Below are positions 12,414 to 25,810 of a stretch of 64,000 nt of DNA, piece after piece. Positions within the stretch are counted from its first letter, which is position 1; the number at the start of each line of letters is the position of its first letter. Position numbers and translations under genes: made by a program. The notes below the pieces were generated by a model that ran no database searches, was not told where the DNA came from, and worked only from the letters and a program-made list of their open reading frames with translations. The stretch covers positions 14,658 through 78,657 of the forward strand of contig NMRA01000777.1 of assembly GCA_002633005.1 (NCBI GenBank). Reading direction: 5' to 3'. Source of the DNA: Phoronis australis. Taxonomy: Eukaryota > Phoronida > Phoronidae.

Positions 12414-12790
12414 TAAGATGCACTCAGTGTTGCAGTTATACCGAAAACAAAGCCCGGGTAATAAAACACTGTATTTGGATTTCATGCGCATGCGAAATTA
12501 CCGGCATGCCTTAAGAATACGAAAAATGAATAGGCCTGCGAACTTGCATTTCTAAAAGAGAATGAAGTTGGAATATTGAATTATCAACCGCGATACTGTC
12601 AAATGTACGTATTGCCAAACACCACTCGGGCGAAGTTGGACGGGTACAGCCCGATGATTACGTTATTGTGTGAAGCACTTCGAATCAGAATTCAAAATTA
12701 TTACTAACCTGGTCATCATTGTAGTTAGTTGTACGAGTAGCTGCAACAATTTTGTTGTTGTCGTCCTTCTATATGCCATCTTTAACGGAG

Positions 12791-13297
12791 AAGCTGGGGC
12801 TGGACCTTTTCCGCGGGGGGTCAATCGAACCTTCCGAACCCTCCCCCCCCCAACAAGGAACATCCAAATCATAAGCGACTCAAGGAACCACTTAAAAGTT
12901 TATTGCGTTATATTTACATATACAGTATAAATGTGCTCCAAAATTGAGCGTACACCACGTGATTGTTAGAAATGATATGAGTGTGTGACGATTCCGCATA
13001 TTTTGAGAATGAAAACTTGTAACTTGTTGGCACTCTAATATACATCTTTCGAAAATAAATATTTTCATGCTCTACTGTCCACTTGCATGCAAAACGCTTT
13101 ACCTAATTTTTCATCAAGATGGACGAAAAATCGTTGTTCATCAGGCGGCGCCATGTTGACCAAGATAAGAACTTACATTCTGAGAACACCATGCGGAAAG
13201 AATTCATTTTTCGTCTTTAAAGTAACCACTGAGGTCAAAAGTGCCACTCTGGATCAAATGCTTCAAACTGCAATGAACTATGACTTTATCAAATTGT
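12791..13297 (+). repeat. Duplicated contig end, copy A
   Basis: This segment (GCTGGGGCTGGACC... to ...TATCAAATTGT) is nearly identical to parts of 13536-14563. It runs straight into the N gap. The duplication looks like two contigs that overlap but were not merged. Confidence 0.8.
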
Positions 13298-13535
13298 NNN
13301 NNNNNNNNNNNNNNNNNNNNNNNNNNNNNNNNNNNNNNNNNNNNNNNNNNNNNNNNNNNNNNNNNNNNNNNNNNNNNNNNNNNNNNNNNNNNNNNNNNNN
13401 NNNNNNNNNNNNNNNNNNNNNNNNNNNNNNNNNNNNNNNNNNNNNNNNNNNNNNNNNNNNNNNNNNNNNNNNNNNNNNNNNNNNNNNNNNNNNNNNNNNN
13501 NNNNNNNNNNNNNNNNNNNNNNNNNNNNNNNNNNN
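13298..13535. other. Assembly gap (238 N)
   Basis: A run of unresolved bases. The sequence on its right begins at exactly the words found 500 bases to its left (GCTGGGGCTGGACC), so the true gap may be zero or negative. Confidence 0.95.
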
Positions 13536-14563
13536 GCTGGGGCTGGACCTTTTCCGCGGGGGGTCCATCGAACCTTCCGAACCCTCCCCCCCTCCCCAAC
13601 AAGGAACATCCAAATCATAAGCGACTCAAGGAACCACTTAAAAGATTATTGCGTTGGGGCATTTGAAGATGGCGCACTGAACGGAGTGTTTAACCCCCAA
13701 AGCAATCGATCAAAGGACACGTCGCCGCTGTTAAGCTTTCAATCAAATTCTTAATGGAAGCGCTTTGACGTTTAAAAATTACCATGGTCATCCGGCGACT
13801 CGAATTCATCCCGAGTTGCTCATCCTGGACCGTTTTTTCTCGAGTCGCTGATTGTTTCGATGTTCTTGTTGGCAACGGAAACAAATAGAACAGTGTCACA
13901 GTAAAGAATATTATGAGACCGATTTATGAGAGTTAACTGCTTCATTTATTTTCGTTTTTATTGCCAGAAGGGCGGGAAATTGTGGCTTCAAGAATTCAAC
14001 ATACTAGCTTAACAGCGGCAAAATGAACTTTTAAAATACTAAATAATTGTAGAAAATAGACTTTGATAATAAGTATATGCCACGAACACGTGAATATTGT
14101 AGCGTCTTTCGGATCAATACAGAAACTTTCAGACTATATATGAAATTAACTTTTATCCCTAAGATCTCGGCTCTATATATACATATACAGTATAATTGTG
14201 CTCCTAAATTGAGCGTACACCACGTGATTGTTAGAAATGATATGAGTGTGTGACGATTCCGCATATTTTGAGAATGAAAACTTGTAACTTGTTGGCACTC
14301 TAATATACATCTTTCGAAAAATAAATATTTTCATGCTCTACTGTCCACTTGCATGCAAAACGCTTTACCTAATTTTTCATGAAGATGGACGAAAAATCGT
14401 TGTTCATCAGGCGGCGCCATGTTGACCAAGATAAGAACTTACATTCTAAGAACACCATGCGAAAAGAATTCATTTTTCGTCTTTAAAGTAACCACTGAGG
14501 TCAAAAGTGCCACTCTGGATCAAATGCTTCAAACTGCAATGAACTATGACTTTATCAAATTGT
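13536..14563 (+). repeat. Duplicated contig start, copy B, with a 520-bp extra segment
   Basis: 13536-13651 matches 12791-12907 and about 14176-14563 matches about 12910-13297. The intervening 13652-14175 has no counterpart in copy A. The extra block includes a member of a dispersed repeat (about 13800-13970) also found near 33.1, 34.3, 36.9 and 49.5 kb. This fits an insertion/deletion difference between two haplotypes. Confidence 0.75.
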
Positions 14564-16067
14564 TTGAAGAGTATTTAGAGAAAGAATGCTTTGCCTTTTT
14601 TCTACGGAAATGCAGACGAGCGGCGGAAATGACATCACCGACTGAAATTTGTAGCTGAAAATGGAACACTCACAACAGCGGACATGTCACATGTCGTGCA
14701 TTAATGTCATTGTTTGTGTTTTATCTCAATAATTTGACATTTGACATATTGATTAAAAACGAAATTTCAGAAAAGCAAGGTGTGTCACGCTATTTTTGTC
14801 ATTGAACCAATTTATTATACAAACAGTGAGTTATTATATTTAGATATGATAATGTCCAATCGTTCTTTGTCCTTCTATTTTTTGCATGTTTGATGTATAC
14901 ACATTTGCTAATTAAATATAGACATTTTGTTATGCAGGTCTTACTGTCAGACCAGTTTTTGATTGATGTAAGATAAAATGGGAATATCCCGCTTACAATT
15001 CAAGGTTAAAAAGTTACATGGCTAGATCAAGCGATTTTAAGATTTAGTTTTAGTATAAGTATCTCATGATACAGCGTATACTTCAAATTATACACGAAAG
15101 TCCTACCCTAAACTATCTTTAAATCATCAAACCTCTCCTGTTTTTCGGTGTCAGAAACGAGTTACATGTATGTCATTTCGTTCTCGTACTTTGTCTGAAA
15201 ACAAAATTGGAACGAAAAACGCCCTGTGCTCCATAATTACCACATAGCTTAAACGGCTGTAAGTAACCCGCCGTGACAAGCAAATCAAATGAGGGTGGTC
15301 TGGGCCAACAGCGTATTGTCGTTTCTTCTCAGTCTAGGAATAAGTTATTGTCGGAGTTTGGTGCAAAATGAAACCAATTTTATCAATCGAAAGTTGTTTT
15401 TGGCAGAAGACATGGTTTTATTACACCTTTAATTCTCAAGCACTGTCGAACATTTCATTGCTCTTTGCTCGTTCTGTGTGGCCACCATACAGGTAAGGTA
15501 TGCGATTTCAAAGGTAGGGTATAGTTAATTGAATAATGGATGATCACAGAAATTTAGCGATAGGTCGATCGAAAGATTACAACCGCTTATTACGTTATGC
15601 AGCATTTCAAGGAACATTCTTAGTACGTGCGAATTGCGCCTGTAAATAGATTCAACCCTAGTTCTATCAAGAGGTGTTTCAGACGCAGTATCGTGGGCCA
15701 CACACACAAGACCTAAGGATGCACACAAGACATAATTACATTAAAGGCAACATTAAAGTCCTACACAACGTCTGCTAGAGGTTATTATTCAACTTGAAAG
15801 TCTAATTATATCACGCTATTAACACTGTAATTAGTAAAGGCGGTTGCACTGGATATCCTTTGTGCCAGGTGGCCCCAAATGGCCGATACCCACTGAAGGC
15901 ACAGTTAAAAAAAAACAGCGCAGTGATTATGGAGTATAATGGAATTTTAATCGCCCCTGTTTACTTTTGTTAAGTGATCGATTTCCCAATTGCTAAAATT
16001 GCCGTAACACAATCCTTAGTGTCCTCGGCATGCTCGTTTGTGCAAAATATTATCCTGTTTGCCATGA
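14564..16067. other. No gene recognised
   Basis: AT-rich sequence without open frames above 70 codons or visible repeats. Confidence 0.45.
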
Positions 16068-16090
16068 TGACGTCACTGTGTATATAAATA
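16068..16090 (+). promoter_or_regulatory. CRE plus TATA box, candidate neurotrophin promoter
   Basis: A full palindromic cAMP-response element, TGACGTCA (16068-16075), sits five bases before TATATAAATA (16081-16090). A start site would be expected near 16110-16120. A candidate leader exon donor lies 800 bases downstream. CRE control is well established for vertebrate BDNF promoters; linking this site to the gene here is inference. Confidence 0.35.
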
Positions 16091-16109
16091 TAACTGAAAA
16101 CAATGACCA

Positions 16110-16904
16110 GCGAGTTATTGGGTTCTACAGAAAACTCACTATAAATATCGATATACTCTGCAGCAAAAACAGATGTTGAGCGAGCGCTGCTCGTATTGCT
16201 TAAGGTGAAGTTACCACGTCCTGCTGTCTTAGTCGTCTGCTAACAAATATCCGGAAACAAAAGGAAGTGCTTGGAATGTTTCAATAGCCAATCAGAAGGC
16301 TGCGTTATTGACTAGTTTCGGCTTAGCTATCTGTTGCTAGGCTGGCTACTGTAGGAATGTGGTAAACTATTACAACACGCGACAAACAGCAGTCGCACTT
16401 CTTTCCGTGTGCATGTGGTCATATCGGCACTAAAAAATTCGGGTGTAAGTTCTCCATGGTGTATGCCAACAACAATCGTTCAAAAAAGAACGCGATTCAT
16501 CTTGGATAACCTTGTTGCGAACAAGAACGAGTGGCGTTATCAGACAGTTTTGCAGTATTGAACATGCTATAACATGCTTATAATGAAAATGCATGTTGCT
16601 TCAAACCATTTGAAAAGGGAATGGATAACCAGGAGGAAAACATTGCGAATGTACTAAATATCGTTTTGAGAAGAAAGTGCTGGAAACTACACCTTCGAAA
16701 AAGTCAACTGGTCGCATCAACTGCCGGTGCAGAGTGGAATTTCGTATTCATTAATAACTGATCGGACAGGACTTGCTTACTGATCGCGGCGCTCGTCACG
16801 ATTAAAGCTCATAAGCAAGCAAAATTCTTCAGTACAAAGAAAGCATTCCGTCGACAGAACATCGGTGAGAGTTCGACCTGGCGTCACTGCTTTAACAGGC
16901 AATG
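16110..16904 (+). other. Candidate 5' leader exon of the neurotrophin gene
   Basis: A strong donor (ATG|GTAAGTAAC) lies at 16905. If joined to the acceptor at 29605, the ATG at 16902-16904 reads in frame as MLLQKA into the downstream methionine, extending the signal peptide by six residues. Vertebrate BDNF has the same design: alternative 5' exons, one supplying an upstream in-frame ATG, all joined to one coding exon. The exon start is a guess from the TATA box. Several upstream ATGs occur in this segment, and a second donor-like site lies at about 16451. Confidence 0.3.
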
Positions 16905-18181
16905 GTAAGTAACACGTAACCTGGAGCTTTATCTTTTAATTACCCATGGTGCCATTCATTGTCTTAAATTTACACGTGCTAAGAAAATTACATGATTTAC
17001 GTAACATGCAGACATGTACCTAAATTGTTTAAGGGGCTCATTGTTTACTTTCGAGATTGCTAAGGTTTCTTTGATTGAGATAAAGATATTGACGTTTGGT
17101 ACAAACGCATAATTATTAGCGGAATGGTGACGTAAGGTGTGTGGTAATCTCTAAGAGAACAGTATGATTTCCCTCCGATATTCACAAAACATGGATTCGA
17201 AAGGCAGTGTTGCAGCTGTCAGTCCTGTGTATCGATACCACAATGAAGCGGTATTAATATCGCTAAACGGATTATCCTGCTGAAGCTGGCGTCAAGAGAG
17301 GTATTAAAATACCTCATAAACGCATGAACAAGGCGTGAAATTTGACATCTTTGCCTTAAAAAGGTATGTGCATTGCTAAGCGTGGCAGTGATTACGTTAG
17401 GATTCCGGTGGATTCCGTGGCGAATCTTTTATGACAATCATAATTCTGCAACATTTGCAAGAGCGAATTCCAAGCGTTAAAAGGCCCATTTAGTACATGT
17501 TTACAGGACACTCTAGCACTTGCAGTGCTCAGTGTGGTGACAATAGCGACAACAAACATGACGAACAATACACATTGAGAGAGCTGCCAAGAATTCCCGT
17601 TAATTTGGTTCAGCCCGTGCATGTGACTATTGACCGGTGACGCTGCTCACACGCTGGTCAGTTGACTGACAGGTTTACCTTGTCGAGGTGCTGGTATTCC
17701 CGGGGGTCAATCAGCTCGGACCTACTGTCGGGTCAGGCAGGTGTATCAAAACAAGCGTCATTTTCCCCGAAAAAATTCCCTTCCACATGCACAAACATTG
17801 AATGACTACACGGCAACCTGTCAACTGACAACAAACCCAGCATGGTTTGACAGAAAACAAGAAATTGTCATTACTGTTTGTTTTCGTATAAAAGTGACAT
17901 TTTACACTGAAGTGGAAAGTCGTTCCAGTAACTGGTATTATTCAGCATCCGTTTAAATAAACACCTGAGAACGAAGCTAGCTGCAATTTACCCGCGGAAT
18001 TAAATAAGCATAATTTTAAGAATGATAACGCGTAAAACTTGATTCTAATAGCCGTTGCTAACGAAACAGTTATGCATTTGGCAGAAGAGTTGGGTTAAAT
18101 TTTGACTTGACGTTGTCATTTCGGTGATCAGTACTGTAGAATTAACTTCCCTTTTGGGACATGCTAACTCTGGGTCTAATT

Positions 18182-18182
<1 letters not shown>

Positions 18183-18244
<62 letters not shown>

Positions 18245-18302
18245 GTAATAGTAATAGTAATAGTAATAGTAATAATAATAATAATAATAATTATAATAAT
18301 AT
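18183..18302. repeat. (TAA)n/(TAG-TAA)n microsatellite
   Basis: Uninterrupted AAT trinucleotides, a central block alternating TAG and TAA, then AAT again. This creates spurious poly-Asn, poly-Ile and poly-Asn-Ser frames. Confidence 0.97.
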
Positions 18303-21300
18303 TGCTATTGATTATGACTGCCATAATAGCACTGAGCTACGAAATCACGTGCAATTTTTCTTTTTCACTGATAAACCTAGAGTTGTTTATCCTGATTTCT
18401 TTCACTGGATTAAAACGATCTTCTTTTATTTCTTTTAATGTCACAAATTAGGAATATTTTATAAATCTTTGCAAACAGTGCCGTTTTATATAAATTACCC
18501 CTTTAACGGAACGTCAACGCCCCTTTGTCAGTTTTGCTTGTGATAAGCGTATTTTAGAGACCCTGTGTCGCTTGTTTGGCGATCTTCAAGCCGATAGGTG
18601 ATTTAAGATATTAGAATATTTGTTTACAAATGATTACATCGTGTTTAGATTACACACAATGTTTGTACCGTTAACCTTGATCTGTGCGACGAATATAGCG
18701 TCAAACAATTAGCGTTAACAGGGCTTTATTTCTTGAATTCAGCACGGCCAAACTATCACTAGTGGCCGAGACGCACAAGAATTACACGTCTATTGTTAAA
18801 ACTGTTAAGTTACTATTGTTACATAACCCCCGCATAACTCCGCATTGGCGCAACCTGACACCCTGTGCGCGGACTTCTTTCAGTCGTGTATTTTTCTATC
18901 ACGGATTCTCAGTGGTGGTTATCAAAAGGTGACGGTCGGGGGGACAAAAGCAAGGTGGACGGCCGGTGCATCGCGGTTGAACATGGAATGTCGGCGCTAA
19001 GTTGTTACTAAAACACACATCCATCCTTCTATAAGTAAATACTTGGCCAAATCTGGCTTCCCTTCGTGAAAAACTCGAGTATTTTGACTTACTCCGAAGA
19101 TCCGCTTAAAGTGGTGTGCGACTCGAAGGTGTGCATTCCAATCCAAGAAATCTTTTCTCTGGAGACACGTAAATAGGAATTGTTAAGTTCGAATAAACAT
19201 CGCAATAAACGTAAGTGGATTAAAATTTGGCGGATTTTCTGCAATATCCTCAGGCTGTTTTTCTAGCTCTCAGTCACAGCTGCATGCGACGGAAGTACGA
19301 TCTGAAATAATGAACTCTGTAAGCCTCCCTCGACACAGGTCTCCTTACAAAAGAGCAGTCTGGTAATATGTACCGAGGACGGACATCATCGCACAAATTG
19401 TATTTTCCGTTGTTGATGACAACTACCCGCCCTTGGCTGGAAGCATGAAATTTATACAATGGGTAGCAATACTGCTATTGCCGAGTAGCGCATTTGGCGA
19501 CATGCAACAATCAAACCTATCCAGTTGATAAGTTTTGAAATTATTTGCAACCCAGATCAACAAATTGCATCGTCATAAATTCAAAACTCAAGTATTTTCA
19601 CAGCGAAAGAGAATTTTCAGTGACTACCACGTAGTACGTTGACGCATACGACCACCGCTCCACGCTGCGGTTGTTTTTATCTCAGAGCCTGGGTTTATTT
19701 CAAACTTAATGTCGGTATCAATATCTTTTCATGTGACAATAGCTTAAGACATACTAGAAGAGGAATTCCTGTGTTATTGACTTTGCGGAGTCAATTTCTC
19801 TCAATCGCCTGTTTTAATAACAAACGCCCGGCAAGACTTGAAGTAATCAAACTATGAAACGCCTGTCAACAGGTTAAAATCCCCTTAGATATGTGAACTA
19901 TGCTCTCACGGTTAACAAAAAAGCCAGGCTTCTACGATTTCCTAAAACGTTTTATTGCTTGCGTCGAGAAGACTGTTTTCGTGTATTGTGGCAGACTGAA
20001 TTTCACGAACAAAACGTCCGACCTACTAAGTATATTTACTATACAAGAGGAAAACTTGTGATTGCTACGGTTTATTTTAGATATCAAAGTTCACCTTCTA
20101 AACATTAAAACAGCATTTTGTGACAGACTGAATTTCACGGACAAATGTCGAATATCACAGTTGACTTCCAAAACACTGAAACAGCACTTAGTACCAGCTT
20201 GGTCACAAGAAAGAAAAATATACATGATGACACGTTCGGTTACTGTTTCCTTTACTGTTTTATACGCCACTGAGCGCACTGCCCAGAAACACCAAATAAA
20301 TATCAGATCTCCGATTGCCTTGACACAGAAAATCAGCCGTTACTCGGAAATAAATTGTCACATGTCAAATACCTATTGAAAGAAAAATATGTTTATACCA
20401 ACAGGGCACTCTGTAACTGTTTATTTTATATCTTATGTAAAATTGGCTAAACTCTAAATCCTGCCGAAGCTTTCAGCCTGCACCCCTCGGGGTTCTAGCT
20501 CCGGGCGATAGTAGATTCGAAAACGCTGACGGATCGACGGATACACTTGAAACTTAACACTCCAAATATTTTCGTTTTAATCTAGACATTCGGTAAATAT
20601 AACTATCCAGCAAGTCACGCCGTAAGTATTTCATAGATTCTGTCACGGTGTTGACTGGGTATTTTCTGCACGTGTGAACTCAGTTCTATACAGTGGTTGA
20701 GTTAGAAAAATGAACTTGTTTTTTAATTAATGAGCTAAAAGTTTCGTGTTCTTATACATTATATAATTTGTAACTAAAAATTCCCTTCGTATGAATCTTT
20801 GCTATTCCCTTTGATGGAGAAACAAATATGCATGAAATGAAAAACATATTTTTCAGCAATCGTTCGATCATAAATAATCGAAATACTTCGTATATTGCTA
20901 CTTTCCTTTTGTGAACGTGTTTTGTTTGGTCGAAAAGAATTTCAACTTGTTTTGTATTTCCACAAAGACGTTTAACGCTCGGTTAGTTTTTTGAAATTTG
21001 TGTAGAAAGGAGCGCCAAGACCAAGGCGGGCTTGTTTCATTTTTTTGTATTTCAGATAACATCTGCCACGTTAACATTTTTGAAATGCTTGTTTATTATT
21101 TACGCATTTACTCGAGTGTCTTATAAAATAGAAATTAATGAGTCTGTTGGCAGACTTTTTATTCAACCAGACGCGTAGGTGTGCTGCGGACATACGTATC
21201 AGCAGATGGTAAGAACAATCGATGCGGCTATTTTTTATAAAGGAGCTCAAGAACACATAACAAGAAAATGTGCAAATCGTCTAAGATGACATCAAAACAC

Positions 21301-24300
21301 CGAATGATGCGTCACAGCCAGAATAATGTTCATTTTTATTTGTTTTCAAGATAGTGTTTTTTTAATCAGAGTCACTTTTGTTCGTGTATAGTGGTTTATC
21401 CGTTGGTTGCCCGTCTCGCGTTATACTTAGCCCTCCAGTGTCCGCTAATGGCACAAATTAGCGTCGCCTCACTTGAACGCTTGTAAACAATCTGTTTCGC
21501 CGCTGCAGATTCTTTAATTGCTAAATTCTGTGAACGGTTTTCATTTTTGTGGTTCAGGGATAGCTGTTCTTTCATTCACTAAAAAACGTGTGACATACTG
21601 ACGCACAGTTACAAGGTGTTGGAATGTCTTGAATGGTTTTCAATTGGTGACCAGCAAGTGCAGCGGGTATTTATTCCATAGTTGATGTTACGTAACGGAA
21701 ATGTCACAATGACGTCCGCAAGACGTGCAGCAAACGGAAAATGTCTGTTTTATCATTCTGCTAAAGTCTGATCGCGAACGTGGCGTTTGGCTGAAAAAAT
21801 TAGGGATTTGAAACGTAGTTTTCGGGATTGACAACGTTATCTGATTTTTAAGAGACGAATGAATAATCCAACCGCTTTGAAACGTTACCTGGCAACACGA
21901 AGAAGTGGTATATGAATGACCGCAATAACAGTTCCTGGGACAAATTGAAGAAGTCAAATCCTTGATACAATGTACTCTTACAGCGCTGTTTCTGAGACCT
22001 TCACTCGGTTTCAAACGGATGGGTTTCATTTCATTAAGCGCATAGTTTTGCACCCACCCCCGCCGTATCACCCGAGATGAGTGTCAGTTACTCCGCAAAT
22101 GAGGCGAGGGTGGTTATTGTTGGAATAGACAATATTAGACCATAACTTGATAGACAACCTGCTTTTCAAAATGCCATTAGACCGAATATTTTTCCTTACA
22201 GCTAATTTCCTCTTAAATTTGTAAAGCTAATTTCTCTTGTCGCTTCTCCTCTTATCGCTTTTGAAAATATACCTTTGATAAAAGTGCTGTCAAACAGATT
22301 TCTGTTATAATTTTTTAGCAAGTAGTGAGAAAGGAAGTATTTCTGTTGCTGTAAAAGTTAATTTATTTGGTACCCGAGCATCAACCTTCATGGAATACTT
22401 TTGAACCTTTTCTTTTTTAAGATTGTTTGATTCATCGTTTTTTGACACGATAAGTAAAATCAAATGTCTGTCGTATTGTGTTGTGGCAAGACCGAGCACT
22501 AAACGAAAGGCACAGTAGACTAGCGTGCACTTTACAAGAGACCTTCGTCCAAAACCTTCGTTGCATTCCATGACGTAAGACACTCACGAGTAGAGCTAGC
22601 GTTATCGCGCCCTTTGCTTGTGATATCTCGCGAATTCATGCGTGAACTTCCGTTTTTCACGAAGTTCTTCCTTGCGTCTACGCGACACAGTCCTTGTCTT
22701 CATTACTGTGGTTGTTTGCTCTATAAATTACTCTATTTACGTACCTCATTACCCAAACATACGCCGAGTTGGTATGGGCAATTGTGGGTGGATTATCAAA
22801 AAATCAATTGCTAACTTTGTTTGCAATGCATATTTCAGAAGCTCTGACGAAAAAACAAATCCTTAAGATTAACAATCGATTGATTAGACACCCTTTAATT
22901 TCATTGGAAAATTTGCATTGTCATTACCACGACACTGTGGGTGTGTGAATGACCTTACGTGTCAGGAAATTTGATGAATAGTGTGTGATATTTTGAATAA
23001 GTCTTTCTCTTTATCGCATTATTCTTTTTACTTTAACGCAACCGATTGCAAGAAAACTTAACATGGATGGCCAATATTTTTAAAATGTGAATATTGTAAC
23101 TCCTATCTCGCTTTCTAATTGGCAAAGAATTTTTAAACCACAATGACTTCATGGCGACATCTCTTAAAAGGATTGTGTCGCGGGATTGACAATTTTCCAA
23201 GTGCAGACTGGCTTACGAATGCCGCTTGGTCAAACCACAAATACCGTACTTTAACACTACCGCAATATCAAAAACAACTTTGCGAGATCCTCCTAAATGC
23301 TCTCTACTATTCAATTTTCTTCTTTTTAAGATCTGTATTAAACATATTCTTGCTTGTTTTAGGATTTTGAAATCGTCAAAGAAGATGGAAAACTGGCAGC
23401 CTTGCCAAGCTAATTTTAGTTGCGGTTGCCACGTTGTTTGTGGTTTCACGGAAAATTCACATGCCAATCTCTCCTCTATACCGCTGAATTGAAAACAATC
23501 CCTCAAAAACCTTGCACAAAAATTTGGTGATCAAGATGCAGTTCGAAATAGGGTACAAGGAGCTCGCGTGTGGAAGACAGCGATCCTTAACTGAGTTGTT
23601 CATGAATCGGTTTGTATGAGGAAAATGGAAACAGAAGATTTGGTAGTGTCTCTAAGCTACACTTATTGGAAAACAGATACGTGAAACGATTAGGCGAATT
23701 CTCGACCTCTAAATTACGGAACCTTGTAAATTTCAGCTCGCGATATCTTAGTTACATTGAGCGCTGTCTTTTTGTAATGCGACTGTTACCTTGGAACACC
23801 ATCTGCTTTTCAAAGTGGCGAGTGTTGAATGTTTTGATTTTATTTTGAAATCTTTGCAAAAACGTCGAGTCGGGAATTAGCACTTCTTGCATTCAATGAT
23901 TATACTGTGGTTGGAAAAAAGCTCTCAAGTGTTATTTTTGGCTAATAAACCTCTTCGTGCCATTTATCTTACTTTGAAGTTGGCCGTTTTCGACCGGGTC
24001 CCACTGATTCCGCGCTCAATCTAACTTAATAAGGTCACTGGCCAAGTGTGACATGTATTACTGGGACGACATTCTAAAGATTCCTCTTCGAGATTCATAT
24101 TCTTGCATTAAATATGGGCTTTATTATTATTCACTGAAATAAACAACATACCGTCTGTAAACAAGTCAATTACTATAATTACTAGCCGTCACGAGAATTA
24201 ATCGATCTTAACCATATTGAATAAACCCATATGGGTTCAAGCGCTTGCTTGCTCGTTCATCCTACTAAATACTCGTGTTAATCTGTTTTCGTTAGAGTGT

Positions 24301-24970
24301 TTTAACTGTTGACTTAGTCAGTCACTATCCTGTTCAGTAATAAGAAATGAGTGTTTGACTTATTGTTTGATCTTCTGATCGATTTACACAAGCAAGTACC
24401 CATGACAGAATATCTTGTTTTTGTGTTTATATGTTTGTCTTCAAGGACACGCCTTTAGTTACCGGTGGCATAATTAACTTAAATTTGCTGTTCAACTTTT
24501 GAAGAGTATGCCATTTCGATGTGACATGTCAGATCAGTTTCTTACCATGGTAAGTGATCGAAGTTCACTTAATGCTATTCTCGGACACTGTTAAAGGGAG
24601 ACTTTGTAGAATGGCAAAGCAATAGCTAGTGTATAAAAACATGACATGTGCGTCACATGTCACGTTAGGCTAAAACAGGCTATCTAAAGCGTGCACTTTG
24701 ACTCAGGTAAACTGGCTTGAAAATAGCACTAACGAGATAGTTTATCTTTTACGCTAAACTTGGGTATCGTACCACTGCGCCCAAGGCAGATATACACATG
24801 TGGGCGCATATCGTCGTCACTATTTGGCGTCCCGTGTCCCGCGTCCCGTGTCCTGAGGCCGAACGGCGTCCACAGCTCTACCTCTAAACAGTTTGCATGA
24901 TTCTTTGTGAATTTTGTCAAGTATGCTCCTATGAACGTGACGACCGATGACAACAATTTTCGAAAGCATG

Positions 24971-25810
24971 CAACTGTGCCCTCTGGTGATAATTTCATTT
25001 TTACGTTTTCTTCTGTATCTACCATACTCCTTGATAGATTAGTATAAGATTTGGCAAATCATTTTTACTCGTTAAGGAGACGACGACACCTTTCCAATTT
25101 CGGACGTACTGTGACATCTCTCTACGGCCATTTTTTCCGAATCTTTTAACGTCAGCCTTTCCATAGGCCGAGGCACTCGAACCATCATAAATGGCAAAGT
25201 GAACACATTGAAGAGATCGGCTAACGTTGATTTGAGTCCGATTACTATGGAGCCTCTTAGTGGCATTTTTGTTGCTGCCTCAAGTTTCATGAAATTCCTT
25301 GATGGAACTTCATGAAATTTCATATATTATCATAAATGTTTTATTGAGGACTAAGCACGGGACGAATCTGACTACTGTAGCGTCCTCATAATGGCCGGTA
25401 CGTTCCTGTGAAGGAGATGGCAGTACCTACTAGTTACAGACGGATGCCATATTCTTTCCACATCTCTTTTTGGCTTCCCCCCCACCACTTCCTATCCGCC
25501 AAGCCCCGTAAAGAATCTCCACTGGTGAAAGTTGGTGTTCCTGTTGAGGAGAGCTTGGCCGACATTGAGTTTCGGACAGATCTACTGTGACGTTTCCTAG
25601 TGGTAATTTTGGTTTTCTTTGCTCAGTGCTGTCTCATTATCTGCCAAATTTTTTGACGGCCTTCATGAAATTTGGTGCATCTTATTTTATTGAGGAAAGC
25701 TGGTGTTAATTTTCACTGATATCAGTTCTGTGGCACCCCCTAGTGGAAAATTGTCATCCCGTCTGCCTTAATATCTACCAAGATCTTAGATGGATCTTCT
25801 TGAAATTGGA
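24971..25810. repeat. Degenerate tandem repeat with CTTCATGAAATTT motif
   Basis: Four decayed units share, in the same order, a CCTAGTGG-like word (24975, 25254, 25592, 25738), a Leu/Ser-rich T-tract and a block like TTTTTGATGG..CTTCATGAAATTT (25290-25320, 25650-25676, 25785-25810), then TTTTATTGAGGA (25340, 25688). Spacing is irregular, from about 140 to 360 bp. Confidence 0.5.

Noticed and set aside
13087-13666. Long open frames across the N gap
   Set aside because: Made only of unresolved codons.
18124-18451. Open frames of poly-Asn, poly-Ile and Asn-Ser repeats
   Set aside because: Products of the TAA/TAG microsatellite.
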